Below, one piece after another: positions 36,299 through 47,912 of a stretch of DNA of 64,000 bases. The DNA lies in NCBI GenBank assembly GCA_038087015.1, contig JASBNA010000030.1:248001-312000 (forward strand). Direction: 5' to 3'. Numbering within the stretch: position 1 is the first letter of the stretch; each line of letters begins with the position of its first letter. This stretch comes from Cerrena zonata. Lineage: Eukaryota; Basidiomycota; Agaricomycetes; Polyporales; Cerrenaceae. A model generated the notes under the pieces. It did not search any database. It was not told the origin of the DNA and was given only the letters and a program-made list of their open reading frames with translations. The position numbers and the translations under genes were made by a program.

Positions 36299-38645
36299 AT
36301 GACCAAGTACATTATCGTTTCCGGTGGTGTCGTCAGCGGGATTGGAAAGGGCGTTATTGGTGCGCCTTTTCGTGTCGAAATCATGTAGCTTCTTCAATGA
36401 AAAAAATTGGATCCAACCCCTGTAGCCTCTTCCACCGGGTTACTCTTGAAAAAGACCGGCCTGAAAGTCACAGCAATCAAAATTGACCCGTATATGAACA
36501 TCGATGCTGGCACGATGAGACCTCAAGAGCATGGAGAGGTGTATGTTTTGAACGACGGAGGAGAGGTCGATCTCGATCTCGGAAATTATGAACGATATCT
36601 GAACGTCACCCTCTCGCGTGATAACAACATTACGACCGGAAAGATCTATAGAGAAGTGATAGAAAAGGAGGTTTGTACATTTTATATCATCTTTTGGTCC
36701 CGGTGATATATTAATATCATTCAGCGTCGTGGAGATTACTTGGGAAAGACTGTCCAAGTCAGTAGCATTCACTTTGCTATCATTCTCCACTTGACATATC
36801 TTGTAGATCGTTCCTCATGTTACGAATGCTATTCAAGATTGGATTGAACGTGTTTCCAAGATCCCCGTTGACGACACTGGCGAAGAACCAGACGTTTGTA
36901 TTGTCGAAGTAAGTTGTGCATTCTGATTTGCGGAGTAACGAATTAAACGTGTATTCATTTTTAGCTCGGTGGAACTGTCGGTGATATCGAATCCGCACCA
37001 TTCGTCGAAGCAATGAGGCAGTTCCAATTCAGAGTCGGCTATGAGAACTTTGCCCTCATCCATGTTTCCCTTGTCCCGGATATGCACGGAGAACAGAAGA
37101 CAAAACCTACACAGACCACCGTTCATGCCCTGCGCGGCCTTGGTCTTCTTCCTGATTTGGTTCGTTCTGCTCCATCATAATTGATTTCAGTAGCTTAAAC
37201 TCGCATTGTAGATCGCTTGCCGTCTGATCGTACAAAAGCCTCTTGAACCGGCAACGAAGGCGAAGATCTCCATGTTCTGTCATGTCTCGGCGGAACAAGT
37301 CGTTGGTGTTCATGATGTCTCTTCTGTTTACCATGTGCCCCTCCTTCTGCAGTCACAAGGAATTGTTCAATATTTGCAGAAGCGATTGAACCTCGGTACC
37401 ATCAACCTGACTAAAGAGATGCGGGAGCGTGGTGAGAATCTGCAACAGAGGTGGAAGGAGCTTACGACTCGGTAAGGTGTTCCGACTCTTCTCCATTCCA
37501 ATCTTACTGATTTGATTGTTAAGCCAAGAACGATCGTTCGATGAAGTGTCCATCGTTTTAGTTGGAAAATATACCGACTTGAAAGATTCGTATATGTCGG
37601 TTACCAAATCATTGGAACACTCCGCATTCCGTTGCCAGCGCAAACTCATCCTCAAGGTTTGATCGTCCCTCCTTTCCGTTTACACATTCCATTCTGATTT
37701 CTCTCCTATCCATCCTGTCCATCTAATGTAGTGGGTTGACGCATCCGATCTCGAACCCGAAACTCAAGTCTCAAACCCCGCAAAATACCATGACGCATGG
37801 GGCGCTGTTGTGTCAGCAGGGTACGTTTCATTTTTACCTATGACATCTTGACTCTAAACTCTCGGTCCCGCAACAGAGGTATCCTCGTTCCTGGAGGATT
37901 CGGTACACGTGGCACGGAGGGTATGATCCTCGCAATCAAATGGGCACGCGAACAAAATGTCCCCTTCCTCGGCATCTGCCTCGGTTTCCAACTCGCAGTC
38001 ATCGAATGGCTCCGACACGTCTGCGGTCAGAAGAACGCCACCTCGGGCGAATTCGATCCCAACGCTCAGGATCCTGCCATCATTTTCATGCCGGAGATTT
38101 CAAAGACACACATGGGCGGAACGATGCGACTTGGGTTGAGGCCGACTGTGTTTGATGCGACCAGTGACTGGTCCAAACTGAGAAAGTTGTATAAAGGCGC
38201 GGACAAGATTTGGGAGAGACATCGTCATCGGTATGAAGTTAACCCTGCCCTGATCGAGAAGATCACGAGCGCAGGACTGCCATTCATTGGAAAGGATGAG
38301 AAAGGAGAACGTATGCAGGTTCTCGAACTGCCGGGTATGTTCCTTAGGATATCAATGATATCATTCTCACTAACCACTCGAACACGTAATCCTACAGACC
38401 ATCACTACTTTGTTGGCTTACAAGCCCACCCCGAATTCTGTACCCGTCCCTTGAACCCATCTCCCCCTTTCCTTGGGTTCGTCGCTGCTGCTTGTGGCCC
38501 TGCTGTCCTTCAGGAACAGATTGAACACCAACTCAAGAACTTCGTTCCTCCTCACCCTGAGGGTTCTATGGTCAACGAGGAGCAGCTTCGTCAAGCCTCA
38601 CCTGTTCCTCGTGGAAAAGAAGTCATCATGGCCGCAGACCAATAA
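36299..38645 (+). CDS. URA7: CTP synthase
   Basis: Ten exons (36299-36359, 36426-36670, 36725-36757, 36807-36908, 36965-37159, 37212-37471, 37524-37656, 37732-37820, 37877-38334, 38398-38645) give 607 residues. CTP synthase converts UTP, ATP and glutamine to CTP, the last step of pyrimidine nucleotide synthesis, in the cytosol, where it can form filaments. Seen: the synthase domain with the nucleotide loop [42 protein letters not shown], the linker, then a class I glutamine amidotransferase domain with [14 protein letters not shown], the nucleophile elbow FLGICLGFQ, and the catalytic His and Glu in QAHPEF. Length and motifs are standard. The first intron comes right after the P-loop. Confidence 0.96.
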
Positions 38646-39133
38646 GCCAATCCTCGATGGACATTCATCAACGACCTTTTGATCATGTTACTTTTGTAAG
38701 TTGAGCTTTGAACCCCCCACCCCCCATGTAGCCCTTGTCAAAACAGTGTAGGCCGACTCATACACCTTATACAACTTGCCTATAGTAGAGTAGAGTAGAA
38801 TACTCAGTACTAGAGCGAGCGGTGATGTGTTTTGTTTTTGAAAAGTAGAATCTATAGAAATTAAAGCATGGCTGATTACATGCGCAAGTATAATACCGTT
38901 TTACCTACACAAATCATAATATACATCCACACAATCCCCTAGGACTGAACCTCGCACGGCGCGAAGAATGGGCGTGTTCACAGAGCGCTGAGAAGTGTCT
39001 GGAACACCCCTGATGATAATGAGTCGTCAACGAGTGGAACGACTCAGAGAAGTGAGTAGTGGTCTGTAGTAATCTAGATGGTGGAAGTCAATGCTGGTAC
39101 GTGTGTGTTCATACCTATGACTTGAAGGACAGA
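38646..39133. other. Convergent 3' region CTP synthase / DEAD-box gene
   Basis: 488 bp between converging genes. A short run of three TAGAG units near 38786-38797 is the only structure seen; no coding signal. Confidence 0.5.
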
Positions 39134-41624
39134 CTATCGTCGTGAGTGTCTGCTACCATAGTCCTCACTGTCACTCCCGTAGCGTGGTTTCCGCGAAGAA
39201 AACCCATCGCTTTTTCCTCTATCGCTCCGGAATGAACGGCGTTCTTCACCTTCACCGTTCGAGTTATCGAATCTCGAAGGACGACGGAAGGGTTTTCTTT
39301 CACCATCGCTGTCACCGTCCTCATGTCTTGACGACTTCCATGGTTTCCTATCCTCGGAATCACCACCTTCATATCTCGATGACTTCCAAGGTTTTCGGTC
39401 CTCGGAATCGCCATCCCTATCCTCCCAACGTTTCTTCGGTAAGCCGAACGAGGGACCACCACGCTCCTGCCTGGAAGAGTATTCGCCAATCTCCTTCTTG
39501 TATTCATGCTTCTCCTTATACTTGACGCCAAACTTCCTGCCATCTTCATTGTCATCATCCCTGCGCTCGCGTACACGTCCACGACCCTCCCAGAAGTTCT
39601 TTTTCGATGGCATAATATGACCTTTGCTCTTTTGGAACGAACGGTGCTCCTTGGCTCCCATACGTTCAAGGAAAGTCTCGGAAACGTAGGGCGGGGTAGG
39701 GAGACCTAAAGCTTTGACAGACCATTGTTTCATACCTTCGAGGACGACGCTACGTTGGACACGGAGATCGCCTGAACGACCGAGGTAGTAACCGATACCA
39801 GCCATGAAACATTCACGAATAGAGTCTTCCTCGAGTTCAGGAAGGAATGTCTGAACGCGCTCTTCGATGCGTTCAAGAACGGGAGTGAAAGGAACGGAAG
39901 CCTTGAGATCGTGTTCGTCAGCGAGAGCCTGCACTTGGCTCTTGAGTTCGGTGATGGTGAGTGGTTTGAGAGGGATATCAGTTAATTGCCAAGTGACAAA
40001 GCCGACTTCCCAAGGAAGGAGAACTAAATCTGTGCGACCAACGGTTTCGTTGCCACGTCCTGTACGACCAACACGGTGGACGTATTGTTCGGGAGAGCCT
40101 GGGATACCGACTTGAATGACACGAGTGACTCCGGGGTAGTCGACACCACGAGCAGAGACATCTGACGTGACGAGGACGGAAGCAGCCGACCTGTCTTTAC
40201 GGAACATATCGGAAGTCTTCGTTCGCTGCTCTTGGGTACGCTTGGAGTGAATCTCATAGATCTTGGTACGATGTCCGTTAGGAAGAGTGCCGCTCGATAA
40301 TTCACGCATAATTGTGGCGAAAAGTTGAGTAAGACGGGTAGTGGGAAGGAATACCATGACTTTCGAACCCTTGGGATGTGACAACTGGTCGTGTGCGAGA
40401 AGACGAAGGATATGAGGAATTTGATCCTCAGGACCGGGGAGAAGAGTGTGGTACTGAGGAATGTGAGCGTGAACCGGGGCCGCATTGTTAGCGACACAAT
40501 CGATGAACTTGTGGTTCTTGTCGAGAGTGGCACGGGCTACCTGTTGGATAAGACGAGAGACAGTGGCCGAGAAAAGGAATGTTTGACGGATGGGAGCCTT
40601 AGGCAGTTGCGAGGTAATGTAATCGATGTCCTCACGGAAACCGAGCTCGAGGAGAGTATCCGCTTCATCAAGGACCAACTGCATGATAGATAAATACTTG
40701 TTACGAAAGAAAAGTGCAAAAGGCATGAACTTACATTCGTTGCTTTAGGCAGGCTGTCAGAAACATCCGGCTCGTTCTCAAGCAGATCTCTGATACGACC
40801 AGGAGTACCAACGACGATATCACGTCTACCTCTCATCCATTCTCGGAGTTGTTGCCTTTTGCCCACACCACCGACAAAGAGACGAACTTCCAAGTCAGTG
40901 TGACTTGTCAGCTTGATAGCCTCCTCGGCGATCTGAGCAGCCAATTCACGAGTAGGAGAGAGAATGAGGGCACCGGGGACCTGACGAGTATAAAGACGTT
41001 TAGCACGAGTTTCCAGACTTTTGTCGGACTGGAGGCCAGCATCTATTACGGCTTGTTTGCAGTGAGCACCAATGGCACGCAGCCGAGCTTCGATGATAGG
41101 AACAAGGAATGCCAATGTTTTACCAGTGCCTGTTCTGGCTTTGACGAGTAGGTCACGAGGAATCTTTGGACCTGCCTCGCCTTCAGCATTTTCGGAAGGC
41201 GACATGATAAGTTCAGGGAGTAGAGGAAGAACCTGAGCTTGGACAGGACTCATGTGAGTATGTTTCATAGGCTTGTCGATGATGGCCTTGAGGAGGTCCG
41301 AGTTAATGCGACCTTTGAGAGTAGAGAATTCCGGATTGTCTCCTTCGACAGCGGTGTGGGTGTTCTCGACTTCTTTTGGATGCGCTGGCAGTGGATCGTC
41401 ATGTTCAACAACTTCCTCTGGTTTTGGGTGCGCTGCAGCAGAAGTGTAACGCGGAAACGAGTGGTGAACTAGAGACGATACGTTGTTGGTCAATACGTGA
41501 GCGAACTTGAATATAATTAGAACGTACCTTGTCTAGGAAGGACGAGTCCAGTCCTGCTGGCTCGAAGCAGGAGACTTGCCTGGTGAGATGAGGCCTTTGC
41601 GGCCCTCATCCACATTGAAGCCAT
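39134..41624 (-). CDS. DEAD-box ATP-dependent RNA helicase, probably mitochondrial (MSS116-like)
   Basis: Three exons (41528-41624, 40735-41468, 39134-40678) give 791 residues. The N-terminus (MASMWMRAAKASSHQASLLL, basic and free of acidic residues for about 45 positions) looks like a mitochondrial presequence. Helicase motifs in order: Q region MSPVQAQVLPLL, motif I ARTGTGKT, Ia SPTRELAAQ, GTPGR, motif II DEAD within LVLDEADTLLELGF, motif III SAT, motif IV VMVFLPTTRLTQ, motif V ARGVDYPGV and motif VI HRVGRTGRG. The last 180 residues are charged, with Arg/Ser/Asp repeats including two near-identical copies of a GDSEDRKPWKSSR unit (about 39326-39415). Yeast Mss116 unwinds group I and II introns in mitochondria; a splicing or translation role here is inferred. 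Confidence 0.9.
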
Positions 41625-42033
41625 GGTAAGGATGGCTGGAAAAGTGGTCACCGTCACTGGTGCAGGAAGCAAGTCTCATTCCAGCGGCAAATCCATTTAA
41701 AAACAACTTTTTGCTTTCCCGCGCCCTCGGATTGACGCTTCACGATATTAAGCTTCCGAGTTGGATCACCAGATCAGAATTCTCAAAGTTCGGACCACAC
41801 CTAGGACAACTCTTCTGCCACCGCAAAATTGAACTACTGAAACATGCTAGAAATATTCTCTTATATCCGCGTTTGAAAAAGATCTCTCGAGCCTGCACAG
41901 ACATATCGTCCTCTGACACATTCAAATTGATACCAATTCCGCACCATTTCGTCTGAATCTTGGAAGAACACAAGTAGTATCTATATACTAGAATAATAGA
42001 TCTTTACGATTGTGAGCGGAAAGTGCCTATCTC
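41625..42033. promoter_or_regulatory. DEAD-box gene promoter / F-box gene 3' flank
   Basis: 409 bp between two minus-strand genes, with no coding or repeat signal. Confidence 0.5.
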
Positions 42034-44131
42034 CTATGGAACTCCTGTAGAGTTCAACAAAGCGGCATTTGTCGAATGATCAATCCTCATCTCAATCACG
42101 TCAGTCATAACGATACCCCTTGCAGCGGTTGACGGAATCTGTCTCATCACTTCCTCGTAAGACTTCCCCCAGTCTATTTTGCGGGGAGCAGTTGTGATAA
42201 GTTCAATCTGAACAACCTCCAACTTGTTGAATTTCGCGTTGGCAAACAATTGGTCCATTGGTGCGAGCATTGCAATGTCTTCCTCCTTCTCGATACGGAG
42301 GCCAATCCCTACTACCCGTAGCTTCGGAGCGTTGAGCTGATCCAAGATTCGCCAAACAGGATTGATCGATTCATCTTGTTCCTGACGACATTCCCAATCA
42401 GCTAGGTGGATGCTCGTAAGATTGGTGAGACGGGATAGATCAACTGGTGATGATAGCACTGGATACACGATTACAGAGCGCACTTAGGGAGAACAATGAA
42501 CACACTTACCATCACCAGAAACCTGTATATGTGATAAGTTGGGGCACTCGCCCAGAGCATATATCAGGTTATGTAGAGATTCCGAGTCTAACGGGCCCGC
42601 GAGTTCCAACGATCTCAGTTGTCCAGCAGCCGACTCAGCACAAAACCATCCACGGAGCACAGTCAAATCAAACGGACCATCGCCAGAGTATGGATTTTCA
42701 ATTCGAAGTGACTGCAGCATTGGTGGTGGATAGAAGATGGGGTACTTCGTTCCTTTATCAACCGTCCCAGGAGCCTCTTCTGGAGCACTACTTCTCGGCT
42801 TGTTGTCAGAATCAAAGTTGGTGGAGATTTCGTGAAGCACACCAAGATTCGGGAGGTTTAAAGTAATGGCGGTGAGGTCAATTTGTGTAAGGGATGGCAA
42901 GGCACGAACAAGAACGGTGAGATCGTTGGCACTCATTTGACCACCAATGAGATTCAACGTTGTGACGGATTCCAGTTTCGTTAGCTTTGGAATCCATTGT
43001 GCAAACGCCTCTTGATCTTCAGGGAGTGCGCTGAATTGCTTGAAGTTGAAGAACTCCAATGTCCTGAGGCAAGGGAGATGAACACCAAGAACGGCAGGAA
43101 AGGCGTAGAGCCAGTGGTCAATGCCGTGATAAAATTCGATGTCCACAACTTGTGGTTCATCAGGGGGCGGAGGTAAAACTTCCCCTTCAAGACGAAGCTT
43201 TCGTACCCATTGTGTAATTTCTGGTGTGGCGTGAATCTGCTGAGAGAATTTATCTAAAATCTCTGGGGATTTCAGCGTGATGGATCGGAATATGTAAGGT
43301 CGAGCACCATCGCGCCACCGGGAGCAGGTTAGAGCGCACGACTGTAGAGTTTTAATGTCACGGAAGGAGCGCCATGTGGTTGGAATATCCCAAAGGCAAT
43401 CGTAAATGACCTGGAGCAACTCCAGAGGCAGGAGGTGCCATGGTGGCGATTTATGCTCTGGGGTTGGAAGTGATGTCTTGGTTACCGACTGGTCGAGTCG
43501 CCTGCGTTTGGTTGGTTTAGTATCTTCTGGACGAGACCTTCAGAATCATCAAACATTTCAGTAAAAAGATTAGCGGGTTATAAGGTTGACATACTCATCG
43601 TCACCAATGTCCTTCTGGGGAGCAGGGCGTTTCCGTCTGGATCTGGTAGATCCGGGTTGCCTGAATATTCATCTGAACTGAGAGCTTGTGGCAGGGGCAC
43701 ATCACAGGACGTACCGTTTGCTACTACTTGCGTCTTTAGGTGGAATGCGTTTCGGGGGGATGTTCCGTTTTGGACGGCTGTTGGTGGCTTTCCTCAGTGC
43801 TGGTTCTTTTGGACATGTTTTGATACTACTTACCCTGCGTTCATTTCCGCTTGTTTAGTCGTGGCCTTCGAGTCCGTGCGAGTACGTTCTGGAGGATTTC
43901 TATTCGATATCTCAGCATGAGCACGAGTTCGCAAGGTGAACGACATACAAAGAACTAGGGTCAGTGTCAACAGATCCTCGAGTCTTGCCAGTGCAGGTTC
44001 TCTTTGGTTGTTGCCTGGTCGGACTGCAGCTCAGGGTCAGTACGGTTTGATATGCAAAGTTTGTTCGCAGCGACTCACATCGATGACCCTTTGTTAGGTT
44101 TATTGCGTGTAGACGTCCCTGCTTGCGGCAT
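42034..44131 (-). CDS. F-box protein with a basic, low-complexity N-terminal region
   Basis: Seven exons (44079-44131, 43949-44023, 43834-43899, 43715-43777, 43595-43660, 42510-43537, 42034-42458) give 591 residues. The F-box starts near residue 155 (WHLLPLELLQVIYDCLWDI) and continues through TLQSCALTCSRWRDGARPYIF. Such proteins bring substrates to SCF ubiquitin ligases through Skp1. The C-terminal 350 residues contain diverged leucine-rich segments (LRTLEFFNF, LESVTTLNLIGG, LRSLELAGPL), likely the substrate-binding part. The first 150 residues are Lys/Arg/Pro/Thr-rich and disordered (KRNIPPKRIPPKDASSSKR), with possible nuclear signals, and are made of four exons of 75, 66, 63 and 66 nt, all flanked by phase-2 introns. 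Such F-box genes are greatly expanded in mushrooms; the substrate is unknown. Confidence 0.85.
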
Positions 44132-44867
44132 GGTGAGTATAGTCCTAGCCTTTGTGTTGATGTAACAGTGGGTTCGAAGAATGGGGTGGGTGGGCGAGTA
44201 CTTTTCGGAGTGGCGACGGTGAATCTTACTTAAATAGCACGAGCAGTACCCCGTCCTGGTGTTATTGTTCGTCCTTGTACTGGCCTTGTACTAACCTCTA
44301 CATGTGGCATTTTGGTGATAATTGATGGCGATGAGTGGCAATGTCTCACCTGTTGTCCGAGTCATTAGTGCTATTATTTAGTATTGCTCGTCCTTGTACC
44401 GTTTTTGCACTAACCTCTACACATGGCATTTTGGTGACAATTGACTTGCGTACGTTCGATTGCAAAACCAGAATCTTCGGATGACAACAGGAACACCCCA
44501 GTGGCTCAACGTCTAGTAGTACACGATGAACTTCTTGAAGCGTAGATCTCCGGGTTTAAGGACCTGTACATAACCAGTAAATATACATGCTCAACAACTC
44601 GGACTTCATTGAGGGCTATGTGTTTTCGTATTGCAGGAAGACGTAGTAGTTACAGGTAGATTTGAATGCTGTGGTTAAAGTATTGATATATATTGTCCAT
44701 AGTACTAGTGTCGTGATATTGATATTAATATAACTCTCTATATATGTAACGGCAGATAATAATGTACTTACTTAGCTTAGTAGATAGAATATTCCGAATA
44801 CTGACACGAGCGTCTACAATCTTTGCTCTCATCCTCGTCCTACTCAAAACACAAAGCCATCGCAACC
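44132..44867. promoter_or_regulatory. Divergent promoter F-box / KHDC4 with a duplicated block
   Basis: 736 bp between two genes read in opposite directions. It contains a diverged direct repeat (44262-44325 and 44381-44444) and an AT-rich stretch near 44690-44760. Confidence 0.55.
44262..44444. repeat. Direct repeat of about 63 bp in the F-box/KHDC4 promoter
   Basis: Two copies offset by 119 bp share CGTCCTTGTAC, ACTAACCTCTACA, GGCATTTTGGTGA and AATTGA at the same spacing, with scattered differences (about 80 percent identical by eye). This suggests a local duplication of a regulatory block. Confidence 0.75.
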
Positions 44868-46711
44868 ATGTCTTCCAAGCGAAAGTGGGATCAAGAAGGG
44901 ACCAGCGAAAATGGCACTGACTCGCCTTCAAAAGCCATGAAAACTGAGGACGGCAAGTCCGCGTCAGAGGCTGCAGCAGCAGCTGCTGCCATCGCCGCTA
45001 AAATTGCTGCTCAATTCGCTGGCTCTTCCTCTGGAACTGGTGTCTCGCTCGGACCTAGGGATCCTCATGATGGAGATTTTACGCATGACATTGATATCAA
45101 TGATGTTAGGAATCGGTACTTGTTGACGAAGGGGTCTACGCAGACACAAGTGAGTTGCATCCGTTTTGTGACAGTGTTGCTTAGGGTGTTAGGGTTTTCT
45201 GCGCAACCCGTCTTGGTGGACATGATTATGGCTGACACGGAATAGATTCACGAAGATACTGGTGCTTCAGTCAGTACGAAGGGTACCTGGTACCCCGATC
45301 GGTCGAAAGCGACCGAGAAGGATCCCCCGCTGTACTTGCACATCTCCGCTACGACGAATGAATCCCTTCAAGCAGCTATCGACAAGGTCAACGAGTTAAT
45401 CAATCTTGATATGGGATCACTAGTAGAGGATAAAAGCAATCGGTTGCGTGAAAAGGTGCGTTCCACGCGTATACGGAACTCACGATTCATACGTGTTACT
45501 AACTGTACAATTAGCGCAAATGGCCTGAAGAAAAACTTCCTGTGGAACTTGAGTCTATCAGAAACTTCAATGTCAGGGCAAAGGTTGTTGGACCTTCGGT
45601 ATGTTGTGTGTCAAATGTGGTATTCTCCGTCCCCTCTAAAGTCGGATTTGCAGGGTATGTTTGTGAAGTACATACAACAAGAGACGCAAACGCGTGTTCA
45701 AATCAAAGGTCTTGGATCAGGCTTCGTTGATCAAGAGACGGGGCAAGAACACGATGAGCCCATGTATATTCACGTAACGTACGTCGCGAATTCCATTCTG
45801 ACACTTGATACCAAGTGTATTAACGCGTCCTAATAACAGAGGTCCAGATGAAACCATGGTCGCTCGTGCGAAAATGCTCACCGAAGATCTTTTGGAAGTA
45901 GTCCGAGCAGAACATGCCAAAGTGAAGGTCCTTCTGGCACAGCAACAAGCGGAGCTGCATCAGGCACAACTCCAGTACGCCTATGGTGCATATGGCGTAT
46001 GTATTACTTCTACTCATACAATTCTTTTCTCCCCTTTCCCTCAACGTTTCCCTTCTGTATCCTCTTCGCACTTATCGTCTACTAGTGTTGCCCGGATTTG
46101 CCCAGATAGTAGATCCGGACTGAGGTTTGGGTTCAATTTTGTGTCTGTGTTCACCTCAGGTTTTGGGATGACTCACATAACCACCCATCCACACATGCAA
46201 CTTGACAGTTACAGAGCCCTCACAATTTTATTGGTCTGTATCACCCGGTGTCTGACTGCTAACACTTCTGGTCATATTGTTACAGGGTTATGCTCCTCCA
46301 CAGCCAGGTAATGCACCTCCCCCGCCACCACCAGGAGAACAACCGCCTCCACCTCCACCAGATGGTAGCGCACCTCCAGCTGCACCAGGTCAAGCTGGTG
46401 CTGCTCCTGCCGCAAGCGATACTGACGCTTACGCTGCTTACTGGTACGTTCTATCAGCTTATTCTGCTTCCGGTATTAACTAACGTTTGACGTTATGTTG
46501 TAGGGCTGCGTACGGCTATGATGTCAACTCTCCTGAGTTCAAGGAATGGCAGGCGCAACAACAGCAACAATATGCTCAATATTACGCTCAACAAGGGTAC
46601 GATGCTTCGGGTGCTCCGGTTGATCCTTCTCAGGCTCAGGCTCAGGCTCAGGCTGCTGCGCCAGCACCTCCGCCCAGTGACCCCGCTCCGCCCCCGCCAC
46701 CTCCTGCTTAA
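44868..46711 (+). CDS. KHDC4: KH-domain splicing-related protein, KHDC4/BLOM7-like
   Basis: Seven exons (44868-45149, 45246-45455, 45515-45598, 45654-45778, 45840-45996, 46286-46443, 46504-46711) give 407 residues. KHDC4 (BLOM7alpha) binds RNA and associates with the Prp19 splicing complex in animals. Seen: MSSKRKWD start; an Ala-rich helix; INDVRNRYLLTKGSTQTQIHEDTGAS, the first KH-like block; KWPEEKLPVELES; then a second KH region FNVRAKVVGPSGMFVKYIQQET with a GPSG loop, and VQIKGLGSG. The C-terminus alternates Pro-rich stretches (GNAPPPPPPGEQPPPPPPDG) with Gln/Tyr/Ala-rich stretches, typical of low-complexity RNA-binding proteins. A tandem GCTCAG repeat encodes QA pairs. Intron 45997-46285 (289 nt) is much longer than the rest. 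Confidence 0.87.
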
Positions 46712-47912
46712 AGGTTAAGAGTGTTGTATATCTAGTATCTTCCACTATGACCTTTCTGTTGTGTTTTACCCCCAGGGTTCATTTTTGATTTATAGTGGAA
46801 AATTGAGATTGGTGTTGGAGGTCTCTTTGACGTCACTGCGTGATTTGTCTTCAATACAGGCTTTTGCAAATTGAGCGCACTTGCCGACCTCTGCGGAGTT
46901 GTCATCATAGTGTCTCAGTTGTTTGGTCGCAGAGACTTGTACCTACCACTCTTCTCCACGACATACCCTCTCGATTATCGAACTAGCATGATCAATTTTG
47001 CGCCGATTTATATCACTGCATCCCTCATCCTGAGTACCTAGGTGACTAATATCCGAGTCGGTGAGTACATCTAATTCAAAAACAGGTCGCAATGTGAGCA
47101 AGCTATCTCCATAGATTTATGAAAATATGACCCATTTTGAGTCATATTTCAGATTATATTACTTAAGTGAAGGAAAGTAACATTGTTAGGTAGCTTAGTT
47201 CAGATGCATCGAAACGTAGTGAATATGTTCAGGTTATGATTGATAATGTATATGAGGCAGCATGCTAAGGACAAACAGTCAAGTAGTCAGTATTGAAAGA
47301 GGCGGGAAATGGTTGAAAAGGACTTGGGACTTTCAGATGAGAAACAAGTGAACGTGCAAATCTTGGTTGCATGGCCCCAAGTTCACTTAGTAAATTTCAC
47401 TTACAGTGCCGAAAGTGAACGTAAGTAACTTTTATAAGGCGTAAGTGAGTTATGTAAGTGAAATTGTTAGCCCTCCTGTAGTCAAGACTTTTTCCAATAA
47501 TGTCACATTTCTTGCTTTCTGTGTTGAACGTCGAAGCTTTGAAGATTGAGTTGAGACCGTGAGGCTCGCAAATAAACAACGGCACTGAAGTTGAAGGACA
47601 ATTTCGGCTATATCTTGCGGCCTTGCACCACTGCGCTCTTGTAAAAATGCCCACACTGGCATTCGTGACCTCGAGCGAACATATACCGAGTATTCTTATA
47701 AATATTCAAGATTGAATCAAAAGTGCTAGCCATTTCTGTTTCCGCTTCTCTCGGGATTTGTGGTCTGACTGTTACTCCGCCCGAGAATCATCCACTCAAT
47801 ACTCTCACTCTCACCTATACATCCTCTTGCTATATCTAATAAATAGCAAATTGCGTTCTTTTCACAAGTCATCGCTCCCTACTGACTCCTTCAACCTACT
47901 TGACACGCTACG
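46712..47912. other. Intergenic region with a cluster of inverted GTTCACTT motifs
   Basis: 1.2 kb between two plus-strand genes. No supported gene; minus-strand frames at 47397-47662 run across the repeat cluster and have no family match. The only structure is the palindromic cluster near 47345-47465. Confidence 0.5.
47345..47465. repeat. Nested inverted repeats, possible MITE remnant
   Basis: A perfect 12-bp inverted pair, AATTTCACTTAC (47393-47404) and GTAAGTGAAATT (47454-47465), encloses two more copies of the AAGTGA core. Another inverted pair, AAGTGAAC (47346-47353) and GTTCACTT (47381-47388), lies just outside. Confidence 0.6.
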
